Below, one piece after another: positions 37,370 through 46,468 of a DNA stretch of 64,000 nucleotides. Within the stretch, counting starts at the first letter, position 1. Every line of letters begins with the position of its first letter. The notes under the pieces were generated by a model that ran no database searches, was not told where the DNA came from, and saw nothing but the letters and a program-made list of their open reading frames with translations. Source of the DNA: Vibrio gazogenes. Lineage in GTDB: Bacteria; Pseudomonadota; Gammaproteobacteria; Enterobacterales; Vibrionaceae. Location: assembly GCF_023920225.1 (NCBI RefSeq), contig NZ_CP092588.1, positions 434,001 to 498,000 on the forward strand. Reading direction: 5' to 3'. A program made the translations under genes and the position numbers.

Positions 37370-38125
37370 ATGAAACGACCATGGAAGTCATGGATGATAT
37401 TAATGCTGTTTAGCGGGCTGATGGGATGTAGTCATACGGGACCTATTGGTGTGGCGGCATCGACAACACAGCAGGATGCAAGTCATGCGGATCGTGAAAA
37501 AGCGCAGCAGCCGATCGATCAAGCCTATGGATATGAATTCGCACCTCAGAGTGATGTCGCAACGCAGGAAACATTGAGTGTGCAAGCGGATGTTGTTGAT
37601 AAGCCCGAGGAGGTATCTGCGGCGCCTGTGCAGGTGGAACACCTTAATGAACAGGCTGTGACTGATATTCAGACGACCACAGATGTAACAACAGTCTCTT
37701 CGGCTCAGCAGTCAGACGTCACTCAGAAAGATTGGGTGTATCTGCCGGGGATTAATGAAAAGTTTCCGGCTCAGCTTGATCGGGATGCCGAGATATCCCA
37801 ATTATCAACGACGGATGTCAACTATTTTCAGCGCAGTGGTCAGGATTGGGTTCAGTTCAGTATTCAATCGGGTCAGCGTAAAAGTGCTCCCGTCAGTTTA
37901 CCGGTAATGCGCTGGATGAATGTTGCATCGGCTAAGACTCATTCCGAAGAACGGCATGCCGTGGTGGTGACTTGGATTGAATTTGGCAAAGAGCTCAAAG
38001 AGCAGACTGAATTTATGTTGACTGATGCTTCACAGCGGACTCGTTCTCCCGTGCTGTTCGGGCAAAGCTTTTTTCGAGATATGACATCTCATGAAATGAG
38101 ACGGATTATTGATATTTTTAACTAA
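37370..38125 (+). CDS. Lipoprotein with a retropepsin-like (Zn_protease/SLASP) domain, altered active site
   Basis: A 251-residue lipoprotein. The lipobox LMGC puts the acylated Cys at residue 20. A low-complexity Gln/Thr/Val-rich linker spans about 21-120, followed by a domain of about 120 residues similar to the ATP-dependent zinc protease/retropepsin-like family: VYLPGINEKF, a later HAVVVTWIEFGKELKEQTEFMLTD, and SPVLFGQSFFRDM. In relatives the first segment reads LDTGA-like with a catalytic Asp-Thr-Gly; here it is LDRDA (Asp137-Arg-Asp), so Thr and Gly are lost. It is therefore probably a non-catalytic paralogue attached to the inner leaflet of the outer membrane. Single gene ending in a strong terminator. 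Confidence 0.75.
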   Translation: MKRPWKSWMILMLFSGLMGCSHTGPIGVAASTTQQDASHADREKAQQPIDQAYGYEFAPQSDVATQETLSVQADVVDKPEEVSAAPVQVEHLNEQAVTDIQTTTDVTTVSSAQQSDVTQKDWVYLPGINEKFPAQLDRDAEISQLSTTDVNYFQRSGQDWVQFSIQSGQRKSAPVSLPVMRWMNVASAKTHSEERHAVVVTWIEFGKELKEQTEFMLTDASQRTRSPVLFGQSFFRDMTSHEMRRIIDIFN

Positions 38126-38187
38126 ACATAATCAATAAAATTAAAATCATGGTTTAATAACAGTTAATTAATATAACATGTTACTTA

Positions 38188-38225
38188 ATGGCCTCAAGGT
38201 ATTTTATACCCTGAGGCCATTTTTC
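38188..38225 (+). terminator. Terminator after the lipoprotein gene
   Basis: ATGGCCTCAaGGTA and TACCcTGAGGCCAT pair with one internal mismatch around a 5-base loop; five T follow. The rest of the gap to 38505 is AT-rich and holds the xylanase promoter. Confidence 0.85.
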
Positions 38226-38504
38226 TATCAATATCATATTTATGACTTGCCAAATACATCCGCCATTGATTGCAAACTTTAATTCGACGATGAGATCACA
38301 AATTGATACTTCGTTTTAAAAATATATGGATGCAAATAACAAAAATATGAGGTGGCATCTCTCATCTTTTTGATTTAGTGATATTCTATATGCGACCTGA
38401 TTTATATTTTTGGTCTATGTTTGAGCTATTTGTCATGGTCTTCTTCGTTACTGAAAAAGTCTCTCGATAAATAGTGATAAGCGTCTTAACGCAAAGGAGA
38501 AAAC

Positions 38505-39980
38505 ATGAAGAAAATAACACAACGGCAATGGTTAGGTTTCAAAGCAAAACAGTTCCGGACAGGACCGGTTCTGACGGCTTTGGCTGCTTTGATGATGCCA
38601 TTTATGAGTGCGACTGCTGATACTCAGACAGATGTCAATGCAGCGGCACCATCAGATTTTTCAGCATATTATGCTGCTGAATCATTTGCTGGTTTAGCAA
38701 ATAATGGTGGTGTGGAAAATGGGTTAACCAACTGGTCATCAGTTGGTGGTTATATCACTCGCACGAATCAAGCAAGTCATAGCGGGGCGGCAAGTGTACA
38801 AATTTTAAACCGCAACGCGACTTGGAATGGTATTACGTTTAAGCCGGCACCGTTAATCAATGGTAAAAAATATAATGTATCCGTCTGGGTCCGGTTAGCA
38901 CCGGGATCTCAAAGCGCGAACATTATTCTGACGGGTAAACGGACAAATAATGAATATACCCGGATTGGAAACGTATGGGCGAACGATTATCAGTGGACTG
39001 AGCTGAAAGGGTCATATACCCAGTCAGGCTCACCGTTCCAGCATTTGATTATTGAATCTGATAATAGTCGCGTCAGTTACTATGCAGATGATATGTCGGT
39101 TGAAGATGTTGGCGGTGGTGGTTCTGACAACCCCGGAAACGGTAAAAAATTCGTCGGGAATATTACCACTTCTGGTCAGGTTCGCGGAGATTTCACCAGA
39201 TACTGGGATCAGATTACGCCAGAGAATGAAGGTAAATGGGGTTCTGTCGAAAGAACGCGTGATGTTTATAACTGGAGTGGGGTTGACGCCTCTTATAATT
39301 ATGCGAAACAACATAACATTCCATTTAAACAGCATACGTTTGTTTGGGGAAATCAGTATCCGTCTTGGATGGATAGATTAAGCCCATCTGAGCAGGCGGG
39401 TGAAATCGAAGAATGGATCCGTGATTTCTGTTACCGCTATCCTGATGTTGCGATGATTGATGTCGTTAACGAAGCAACACCGGGCCATGCTCCGGCTAAG
39501 TATGCCCAAAGTGCCTTCGGTAATGATTGGATCATCAAGTCATTCCAACTGGCACGTAAATATTGTCCGAATGCAACATTGATTCTTAACGATTACAACG
39601 TGTTAAGCTGGAATACTAATGAGTTCATTGCGATGGCAAGACCGGCAGTACAAGCTGGGGTTGTCGATGCAATCGGGTTACAAGCACATGGTTTGGAAAA
39701 CTTCTCAGTATCTCAATTGCAAGCGAATTTGAATAAGGTCGCGGCGCTAGGGTTACCGATTTATATTTCTGAATATGACGTGGCCAAAGGGAATGATCAG
39801 GAACAACTGAATGTCATGAAGCAACAGTTCCCGTTATTCTATAACTCCGATGCGGTGGCAGGGATTACGCTATGGGGATATGTTGTCGGCAGAACATGGG
39901 TCGATGGCTCAGGTCTGATTTATGATAACGGCTCACCACGTCCGGCAATGAATTGGCTGATGAACTACTTAGGCCGATAA
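38505..39980 (+). CDS. Secreted GH10 endo-1,4-beta-xylanase with N-terminal CBM
   Basis: A 491-residue secreted enzyme. A long basic signal peptide (about 1-39, ending SATADT) precedes a beta-sandwich carbohydrate-binding module of CBM4/9/22 type (about 65-200: NGLTNWSSVGGYITRTNQ, then ISYYADDMSVEDV-like end). A Gly-rich linker (203-212) leads to the GH10 barrel. The acid/base is Glu323 in DVVNEATPG and the nucleophile Glu423 in YISEYDVAKG; HTFVWGNQYPSW and WGNVxx-type substrate contacts are present. The barrel is near the short end of the family. It releases xylo-oligomers for the xyl genes 16-22 kb away. AAAGGAG precedes the start. Confidence 0.93.
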   Translation: MKKITQRQWLGFKAKQFRTGPVLTALAALMMPFMSATADTQTDVNAAAPSDFSAYYAAESFAGLANNGGVENGLTNWSSVGGYITRTNQASHSGAASVQILNRNATWNGITFKPAPLINGKKYNVSVWVRLAPGSQSANIILTGKRTNNEYTRIGNVWANDYQWTELKGSYTQSGSPFQHLIIESDNSRVSYYADDMSVEDVGGGGSDNPGNGKKFVGNITTSGQVRGDFTRYWDQITPENEGKWGSVERTRDVYNWSGVDASYNYAKQHNIPFKQHTFVWGNQYPSWMDRLSPSEQAGEIEEWIRDFCYRYPDVAMIDVVNEATPGHAPAKYAQSAFGNDWIIKSFQLARKYCPNATLILNDYNVLSWNTNEFIAMARPAVQAGVVDAIGLQAHGLENFSVSQLQANLNKVAALGLPIYISEYDVAKGNDQEQLNVMKQQFPLFYNSDAVAGITLWGYVVGRTWVDGSGLIYDNGSPRPAMNWLMNYLGR

Positions 39981-40060
39981 TCAATGTAGTGATACGGATA
40001 TGTTCTGTTCACCATTTGGAACCGGTGGCTGAGCGAGCGTATTGATCAATTACATTGACG

Positions 40061-40093
40061 ATCCCCTCAGACATATGTCTGAGGGGATTTTTT
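40061..40093 (+). terminator. Terminator after the xylanase gene
   Basis: ATCCCCTCAGACAT and ATGTCTGAGGGGAT form a perfect stem followed by T. Confidence 0.9.
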
Positions 40094-40187
40094 ATATCTG
40101 GTCATTTATAAGCGAGCTATCAGGGTAAAGCGCTGCGATGGTGACATGCCTTATCCGTCATTTTCCGTCTTATCGATGAATGTCAAA

Positions 40188-40220
40188 TATAAAAAAGCCA
40201 GTGGGGGATTCCCACTGGCA
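40188..40220 (-). terminator. Terminator of the fruBKA operon
   Basis: GCCAGTGGG and CCCACTGGC pair around a 5-base loop; on the minus strand a T run follows. Confidence 0.85.
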
Positions 40221-40261
40221 AACCGTTTTCAATGGAGCAAAATAATGTGCTCCAAGAGGGT

Positions 40262-41992
40262 TTAGGAGACTGCTTTCTCTAATGCTGATTGAGGTTTGAT
40301 CATCGCATAGCCAATACCGGTGATTGCTGTACCAACAGCAATCGCAACCAGATACATTAGCACTGGTGAAATTGCGTTTGGAATTAACAGCACGAACAGA
40401 CCACCGTGAGGTGCCATCAGTTTCGCACCAAACAGCATTGACAATGCACCGGTGACTGCACCACCAGCCATACAAGCAGGGATAACGCGCATTGGATCTT
40501 TCGCTGCAAATGGAATCGCACCTTCTGAGATGAAGCACAGACCCAGTACGAATGATGCTTTACCTGCTTCTTGCTCACTTTTCTCAAATTTATTTTTGGC
40601 GATAAAGGTTGCAACACCCATACCCAATGCCGGCACCATACCGGCAGCCATAATTGCCGCCATTGGCAGATATTGTTGAGAAGCCAACAGACCGACGCCG
40701 AAGGTATAGGCTGCTTTATTGACCGGACCACCCAAGTCAAAGCACATCATTGCTCCGAGGATAATACCCAGCAGAATCGCATTGCCTGAGCCCATATTCT
40801 CAAGGAATGAAGTCATTGCTGACATGATATTCGCAACGGGCGTTCCCACGATATAAATCATGATCAGACCAGTCACTAGCGTCGCTAAGAATGGGATAAT
40901 CAGAATCGGTTTCAATGCTTCCATCGACTGAGGCAACTGCACTTTATCTGCAATCAGTTTTGCGGCATAACCGGCGATGAAACCAGCCACGATACCACCA
41001 AGGAAACCAGAACCGATAGAGCTGGCTAACATACCACCGACTAAACCAGGAGCAAGTCCGGGACGGTCTGCAATCGAGAAGGCAATGTAACCCGCCAGAA
41101 CCGGAATCATCAGCGCAAATGCTGAACCACCACCGATTTTCATCAGTGCAGCGGCAAGCGTTCCTTCTTCTTTAAAGGCTTCAATCCCGAAGACGAATGA
41201 CAAGGCGATGATTAAACCACCGGCAACCACCACGGGCAGCATGTGTGATACACCTGTCATCAAGTGTTTATAAACGCCTTTCTTCTCTTCTGTTGCCGAT
41301 TCACTGGAACCGGCAGATCCCTGATAAACAGTTGCCTGAACGAATGCTTTTTCGATCTCTTCCTGTGTTTTTTTCAGTGCCGGGCCAGTTTTGGTCCGGT
41401 AGAGCTTCTTACCGTTGAAACGATCCAGTGGCACCTCAATATCAGCGGCAATGATAACGAGATCTGCTGCTGCAATATCTTCGGCGGTTAGTTGGTTTTT
41501 CGCACCGACAGAACCACGCGTTTCCACCTTAATCTGGTGTCCCATGGTTTGAGCGGTATTTTCCAGCGCTTCAGCCGCCATAAAGGTGTGTGCAACACCC
41601 GTCGGGCAGGCAGTAATCGCAACGATTCTCTTCGCGGTTTCTGCTGATGCAGCGGGTACCGCCGCAACAGTGTGCGCTTTATCAAGGACTTGCGCTTGTT
41701 CTGCTGCTGTTTTCAGATAGGCTGTTGGATCCGTCGTACATGCGGCAATATCGCTTTGGTAAACTTTTTTGCCAACGAAACGGGTGGTATCAACAGGTGT
41801 ATTGGCAGCAATGACAACCAGCTCCGCTTCAGCAACATCGGCGTCAGTGAGCGTATAGCCATCGACAACGGAAGAGTGACATTCAACCGTTGCTGACCAA
41901 TCCAGAGACTTCGCTGCTTGCTCTAACAAACCGGCAGCGAGAATACTATTTGCGACGCCGCTCGGGCACGCGGTAATAATGGCAATTTTCAT
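40262..41992 (-). CDS. fruA: Fructose PTS permease, IIB'-IIB-IIC
   Basis: A 576-residue membrane protein that phosphorylates fructose to fructose 1-phosphate during uptake. Two tandem IIB domains are visible: IIB' begins MKIAIITACPSGVANSIL, and IIB begins IVAITACPTGVAHTFMAAEALE near residue 125; the latter carries the phosphorylated Cys. The IIC channel of about 330 residues follows, with the hydrophobic segments and the loop FISEGAIPFAAKDPMRVIPA typical of the fructose family. Length and order match E. coli FruA. Last gene of fruBKA on the minus strand, 22 bp after fruK, with a terminator just beyond. Confidence 0.95.
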   Translation of the reverse strand: MKIAIITACPSGVANSILAAGLLEQAAKSLDWSATVECHSSVVDGYTLTDADVAEAELVVIAANTPVDTTRFVGKKVYQSDIAACTTDPTAYLKTAAEQAQVLDKAHTVAAVPAASAETAKRIVAITACPTGVAHTFMAAEALENTAQTMGHQIKVETRGSVGAKNQLTAEDIAAADLVIIAADIEVPLDRFNGKKLYRTKTGPALKKTQEEIEKAFVQATVYQGSAGSSESATEEKKGVYKHLMTGVSHMLPVVVAGGLIIALSFVFGIEAFKEEGTLAAALMKIGGGSAFALMIPVLAGYIAFSIADRPGLAPGLVGGMLASSIGSGFLGGIVAGFIAGYAAKLIADKVQLPQSMEALKPILIIPFLATLVTGLIMIYIVGTPVANIMSAMTSFLENMGSGNAILLGIILGAMMCFDLGGPVNKAAYTFGVGLLASQQYLPMAAIMAAGMVPALGMGVATFIAKNKFEKSEQEAGKASFVLGLCFISEGAIPFAAKDPMRVIPACMAGGAVTGALSMLFGAKLMAPHGGLFVLLIPNAISPVLMYLVAIAVGTAITGIGYAMIKPQSALEKAVS

Positions 41993-42014
41993 AGTTACGA
42001 CCTTATTGTTGTCC

Positions 42015-42968
42015 TTAATTACTAGCCTCAGGGCTATACGGTTGTAATTGGATCTGCTGTTGTAGGGTGTTTAACTGTTGGATATCGGCCACACCGACAC
42101 CCACCTGACTCACTGCTAGTGCAGATAGTGCCGTTGCAAAGGTAAGTAGTTCCTCCTTCCTCATGGACTGCATATGTCCCCAGCACAACCCGGCAACCAG
42201 CGTATCACCGGCTCCGACGGTACTGACGACATTCATCCGAGGTGGTTTTGCATGTAGCCATTCATTGTTGTTAAGCCACATCACCCCGTTTGCACCCATT
42301 GAGACGACGATATTCTCGATCTCTTTTGCGGCGAGTTCTCTCGCTGCTTGCTGACATTCAGCCGCAGACTCAAGCGGTCTGCCGACGAAGTGAGATAATT
42401 CCTCATCATTGGGTTTGATTAACCACGGATGAGCGTCCAGACCGGCGGCAAGCGCATCGCGGCTGCTATCGAACAACACTTTCTTACCCCGTTGGTGGAG
42501 TTGCTCGATCCAAGATGCACAAAGCTGGGGAGAAACCCCTTTCGGTAAACTGCCCGCCAAGACAAAATATTCATGACTTTCAGCCAGTCGGAACAATGTT
42601 TCTTCAAATGCTGCGATGGCCTGTGAGGACACTTCGACACCGGGAAAGTTGATATCGCTGACTTCACCGGAAGATTCAACCAGCTTCACGTTGATTCGGG
42701 TTGCGCCATCAACGCGGATAAATTCATCCGTTGCACCCATGGTTTCGAATAACTGACCAAAGATGTCTTGATTCTCTTTACCCAGAAAACCGGTCACGGT
42801 GACTTCGGCACCCAGATCACTGAGCACCTGAGCAACGTTAACCCCTTTCCCTGCGGCATGAAGTGAACCTTGATTGACCAGACTGACAGAACCGACTTGT
42901 AATGTGTCAAGGCTGCCGGTCAGATCCAGTGCCGGGTTGAGAGTAATGGTGACTACTCGATTCGTCAT
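42015..42968 (-). CDS. fruK: 1-phosphofructokinase
   Basis: A 317-residue PfkB-family kinase that turns fructose 1-phosphate into fructose 1,6-bisphosphate. The N-terminal TLNPALDLTGSL and LHAAGKGVNVAQVLSDLG segments bind substrate, and GAGDTLVAGLCWG near 252 is the catalytic signature with the active-site Asp. Length matches E. coli FruK (312). It sits between fruB and fruA with gaps of 9 and 22 bp, so the three are one transcript. Its substrate, fructose 1-phosphate, is also the inducer that releases Cra. Confidence 0.95.
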   Translation of the reverse strand: MTNRVVTITLNPALDLTGSLDTLQVGSVSLVNQGSLHAAGKGVNVAQVLSDLGAEVTVTGFLGKENQDIFGQLFETMGATDEFIRVDGATRINVKLVESSGEVSDINFPGVEVSSQAIAAFEETLFRLAESHEYFVLAGSLPKGVSPQLCASWIEQLHQRGKKVLFDSSRDALAAGLDAHPWLIKPNDEELSHFVGRPLESAAECQQAARELAAKEIENIVVSMGANGVMWLNNNEWLHAKPPRMNVVSTVGAGDTLVAGLCWGHMQSMRKEELLTFATALSALAVSQVGVGVADIQQLNTLQQQIQLQPYSPEASN

Positions 42969-42977
42969 AATGATCCC

Positions 42978-44114
42978 TTAATGTTCGCCTAAACCAGCAT
43001 TAATCGCAGCACCCAGCGCTTCAAGCGCTTGGCTTGCATCAGAACCGTTGGCGGTAAATTCAAGTCTGTGTCCGCATTTCACACCCAGAGCGATGACTTT
43101 CATCAGGCTTTTCGCATTGACTGCTTTACCATCGCCATCGAGATTGGAAACTTTGATTTCAGCTTCAAATTTCTTCGCTTCCGCGACGAGCATTGCGCCC
43201 GGACGAGCGTGCAGACCATGTGAATTTTTCACTTGGAAAACCGCCGTGTTGGCACTGTTGTCGGCACTTGCCGGTGCTGATTCAGCCATACCGAACGCTG
43301 CCAGAACTGCTTGTTTGTCACCGGTGAACAGGGCTTGTTGATTCTTCTGGAAGACAATGTCAGTGATTTTTTGCATCAGCGGCTGATGTGCGCCATTACA
43401 AGCAGCAACAACGATGAGGCCTTTGACTGGCTGTCCTTGAACTTCAAAAGCATCATTGGCAGTGATGAATGCCAGACCGGTGCGGGATACACCGCGATTA
43501 CTACTGGTGAGCCACAAACCACCACCGAGTGGGGTTGCTTCTTTGGCGACCACATCGGCGACAAACTCGCTGTTGACACAGCCTTTGTTTTTCAGCAATC
43601 CACTTGCAACTGCTGACAGCGGCGTCATGTCCGTTGCCGGGAATTGCAGTTGAATCAGCGTGTCATCAAAATCAGCTTCGAACTGAACGTCACCATTGAG
43701 TAGGGCAATGATTTCTTGCGCTTGGCTGGCCTGTTGCAGTTTTTGCTCAACGCCATCGGCTGACAGTACTTTGGTCAGTTGCTTCAAAATACCGAGATGT
43801 TCATCGGATTTGGCAGCGATACCGATCGCGACATAAACCGTATTGCCATCACCCCAGTCAACACCCTGAGGAAAATGGTGCACAGCAACACCGGTTGCTT
43901 TGACTAAAGAACGGGTATCGGTTGTACCATGCGGAATTGCAATGCCATTGCCGAGGAATGTTGAATTTTGTGCTTCCCGGTTGAGCATGCCATCGACGTA
44001 ACCAGCATCAACGAGTCCCTTCTCGCTCAGGTGGCTCGCAATTGCACGAATTGCATCTTGTTTATTCGACTGAGACTGTCCCAGATGGATGTCATGAGGA
44101 GTGAGTTGCAGCAT
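42978..44114 (-). CDS. fruB: Fused fructose PTS IIA / HPr (diphosphoryl transfer protein)
   Basis: A 378-residue protein of three parts. The IIA domain has its phospho-His62 in GIAIPHGTTDTR; a linker (M) domain spans about 150-280; and a C-terminal HPr domain (FPr) has its phospho-His in SHGLHARPGAMLV. It accepts phosphate from enzyme I and passes it to FruA. The start at 44114 gives the normal beginning MLQLTPHDIHLG and has AAAGGGG upstream; an in-frame ATG 16 codons earlier adds unrelated residues. First gene of fruBKA, controlled from the Cra-box region shared with cra. Confidence 0.95.
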   Translation of the reverse strand: MLQLTPHDIHLGQSQSNKQDAIRAIASHLSEKGLVDAGYVDGMLNREAQNSTFLGNGIAIPHGTTDTRSLVKATGVAVHHFPQGVDWGDGNTVYVAIGIAAKSDEHLGILKQLTKVLSADGVEQKLQQASQAQEIIALLNGDVQFEADFDDTLIQLQFPATDMTPLSAVASGLLKNKGCVNSEFVADVVAKEATPLGGGLWLTSSNRGVSRTGLAFITANDAFEVQGQPVKGLIVVAACNGAHQPLMQKITDIVFQKNQQALFTGDKQAVLAAFGMAESAPASADNSANTAVFQVKNSHGLHARPGAMLVAEAKKFEAEIKVSNLDGDGKAVNAKSLMKVIALGVKCGHRLEFTANGSDASQALEALGAAINAGLGEH

Positions 44115-44240
44115 GTTTGGCCCCTTTAATTGCCTTATTTGGCGCTTTAGGTGCGGACACATCCGATAACTCTCTAACGGAGTTTCTGGTCGGGAAGATC
44201 ATCCCTGGGTGTCTGCACCATCGTTTTATTATGAATGATA

Positions 44241-44255
44241 GCTGAATCGTTTCAG
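44241..44255. promoter_or_regulatory. Cra (FruR) box 1
   Basis: GCTGAATCGTTTCAG matches the Cra consensus (TGAAtCgtTTCA type). It is the box nearest fruB. Confidence 0.75.
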
Positions 44256-44361
44256 TATCTATTAAAAAAATTCAGCAAAAATCACTTCACATTGCTCATA
44301 ATATGGAAGTTATCTAACGAATAGTCCAAAAAAGTAGATTTCGCTATCATTTTTGAATTTT

Positions 44362-44377
44362 GCTGAATCCTTTCAGC
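44362..44377. promoter_or_regulatory. Cra (FruR) box 2
   Basis: GCTGAATCCTTTCAGC is near-palindromic and matches the same consensus. Confidence 0.75.
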
Positions 44378-44384
44378 TTTTATA

Positions 44385-44399
44385 GTGAATCGATTCAGC
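44385..44399. promoter_or_regulatory. Cra (FruR) box 3
   Basis: Contains the perfect palindrome TGAATCGATTCA; its centre is 22 bp from that of box 2, and it is the box nearest cra. Confidence 0.75.
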
Positions 44400-44471
44400 A
44401 TATAGTTCAATCCTATTGAGGATCTTAATTTTTATTTCTATGATCCGACGCACACTAAAAAGAGTAGCGAT

Positions 44472-45467
44472 ATGACACTAGATGAAATTGCCAAATTAGC
44501 AGGCGTGTCGAAAACCACTGCAAGTTATGTGATCAATGGAAAAGCACAAAAGTACCGCATCAGTGAAAAGACGCAGCTGAAAGTTATGGATGTGGTGAAT
44601 GAACATAATTATCGTCCCGATCACACGGCTTCTGCTTTGCGGGCCGGGAACAGTCGGTCATTCGGATTGATTATCCCGGATCTAGAAAACACCAGTTATG
44701 CGCGTTTATCTAAATTACTCGAGCAAAATTCCAGACAAGCGGGATACCAAATACTCATCGCTTGCTCGGATGACAATCCCAAAACTGAAATGTCAGTTGC
44801 AAACACACTGATTGCTCGCCGGATTGATGCCTTGTTTGTTGCCAGCTCGATTCCGAATGCCAGTGAATTCTATTACGGGCTTCAGCAAGCCGGAACTCCG
44901 GTGATTGCGATTGACCGTCCGTTGGATGATGAATTTTTCGCGTGTGTGGTTAGTGAAGATTATAGTGCTGCTTTGGAATTGACCGAATCCGTTTTAGATG
45001 ATCAGCTTCAGTCGATTGGTCTGATTGGTGCATTACCGGAACTCAGTATTTCGACTGATCGACAGTTGGGATTTGAAGCCGCGGTCAAACCTAGAGGGAT
45101 TCAGATTTTAGAAGGGTATGGAAATCACTTTAACCGCGAAGAAGGGAAGAAGATTTTTTCTGAGTGGGTGAATAAAGGAACTGTACCGGAAGCGATCGTA
45201 TCAACCTCATATACCTTGTTAGAAGGGATTCTGGATGTGTTACTGGAACACCCGCAACTGATGGATAACATCCGCTTGGCAACGTTTGGGGATAATCGGC
45301 TGCTCGACTTTTTACCGCTGAAAATTAACTCCTTACCGCAGCAGTTTGAACTGATCGCCGACAGCGCACTGGCAGTTGCTTTAAATGCAACCGCGAAACG
45401 CCATCAGCCCGGTATTGAACTGGTTCCGCGAAAATTACGGGTGCGTCGCAATCCGAGCCGATCATGA
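44472..45467 (+). CDS. cra: Catabolite repressor/activator, LacI family
   Basis: A 331-residue LacI-type regulator. The N-terminal DNA-binding domain MTLDEIAKLAGVSKTTASYVINGKAQKYRIS and hinge ASALRAG are those of Cra/FruR, with the extra loop (KAQKYR) that distinguishes Cra from LacI. The effector domain follows (FGLIIPDLENTSYARLSKLLE, then ATFGDNRLLDFLPL near 270). It should repress fruBKA and release on fructose 1-phosphate, and control central carbon flux. It is divergent from fruB with three Cra boxes in the 357-bp gap, implying autoregulation. Confidence 0.94.
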   Translation: MTLDEIAKLAGVSKTTASYVINGKAQKYRISEKTQLKVMDVVNEHNYRPDHTASALRAGNSRSFGLIIPDLENTSYARLSKLLEQNSRQAGYQILIACSDDNPKTEMSVANTLIARRIDALFVASSIPNASEFYYGLQQAGTPVIAIDRPLDDEFFACVVSEDYSAALELTESVLDDQLQSIGLIGALPELSISTDRQLGFEAAVKPRGIQILEGYGNHFNREEGKKIFSEWVNKGTVPEAIVSTSYTLLEGILDVLLEHPQLMDNIRLATFGDNRLLDFLPLKINSLPQQFELIADSALAVALNATAKRHQPGIELVPRKLRVRRNPSRS

Positions 45468-45502
45468 TGAGAGAATGAATCATTGCTGATGACATACAGG
45501 GA

Positions 45503-46315
45503 TCACTGTGGTGGGGGAGTGCTGCAATTCCCGATAAGATGACCAACAATTGAAAACATCATCGGGATATTCCATGGATGGCGATAAGTGCCTGACCCTT
45601 CAGTCACTTCATAGAGGTTCGGAAAGCAGTTGTAATTGCTATATGGATACTCGGCCATTTCGAAGATGATCCCCGCATGGGTAAGTGCGTTACTTACATC
45701 AGACAGTGCATGTAAATATTCATAAGTGGTATACAAGCCATGGTCATCCGGGCTGTTCACATATGATTTTTGGTCTTTAAACGCGATAGCACCCCCTTGA
45801 TGACAGTAATCGTAACCGATACCCGTAAATTCATCGTCGAGGATATTGAGAAACGGATGGAACTCAACCATCACTAAGCGACCATCTTCCTTGAGATGCC
45901 GGCGAATCACTTGCGCCCATTGATTCAGATCGGACAACCAATTGATCACCCCGTAAGAGGTGTAAATGATGTCGAACTTCTGATCCAGTTGCAGCGCTAA
46001 AACATCTTGGCAGACAAAATTTGCCGGAATGTTGAGTTCAGCAGACAATGCAGTGGCGGTTTTGATCGCCTCCGGTGAATAATCTACCCCGGTTACATGC
46101 GCCCCGGCATGTGCTAATGACAGGGTATCTTGGCCAAAATGACATTGCAGATGAAGGACCTCTTTACCTTGCAGATCCCCCAGCAGTTGTTTGTCGAGTG
46201 CTTTGAGCGAGTCAGGGTTTTTCTTGAATTCATCCATGGCGTAAAAATCGGAGCGGACATGAATCGGCACCCATGCGTTCCATACGTGAATATTTTTATC
46301 ATTAACAGTGGTCAA
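45503..46315 (-). CDS. Class I SAM-dependent methyltransferase
   Basis: A 270-residue cytoplasmic methyltransferase. SAM motif I is VLHLQCHFGQDTLSLAHAGAHVTGVDYSPEAI (about 53-84; glycine-poor HLQCHFGQ in place of the usual GxGxG), motif II is around QKFDIIYTSYGV, and the post-motif helix is EDGRLVMVEFHPFL. The C-terminal half with aromatic and proline-rich segments (YPYSNYNCFPNLYE, RHPWNIPMMFSIVGH) is probably the substrate cap. The substrate is unknown. It is convergent with cra and divergent from the GHMP kinase, standing alone. Confidence 0.85.
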   Translation of the reverse strand: MTTVNDKNIHVWNAWVPIHVRSDFYAMDEFKKNPDSLKALDKQLLGDLQGKEVLHLQCHFGQDTLSLAHAGAHVTGVDYSPEAIKTATALSAELNIPANFVCQDVLALQLDQKFDIIYTSYGVINWLSDLNQWAQVIRRHLKEDGRLVMVEFHPFLNILDDEFTGIGYDYCHQGGAIAFKDQKSYVNSPDDHGLYTTYEYLHALSDVSNALTHAGIIFEMAEYPYSNYNCFPNLYEVTEGSGTYRHPWNIPMMFSIVGHLIGNCSTPPPQ

Positions 46316-46468
46316 TTTTGGTGATCCTCATAGATACGTTTGGGAGAAGTCTATCATACCCATCGACATGAATATCAAAGTATCCTGATGATTGACACCA
46401 ATCGGTGAACCACGTATCAAGGTTAAATTCAGAAAACGTTACCTGTTTATATGTGACCTCATCAGATT

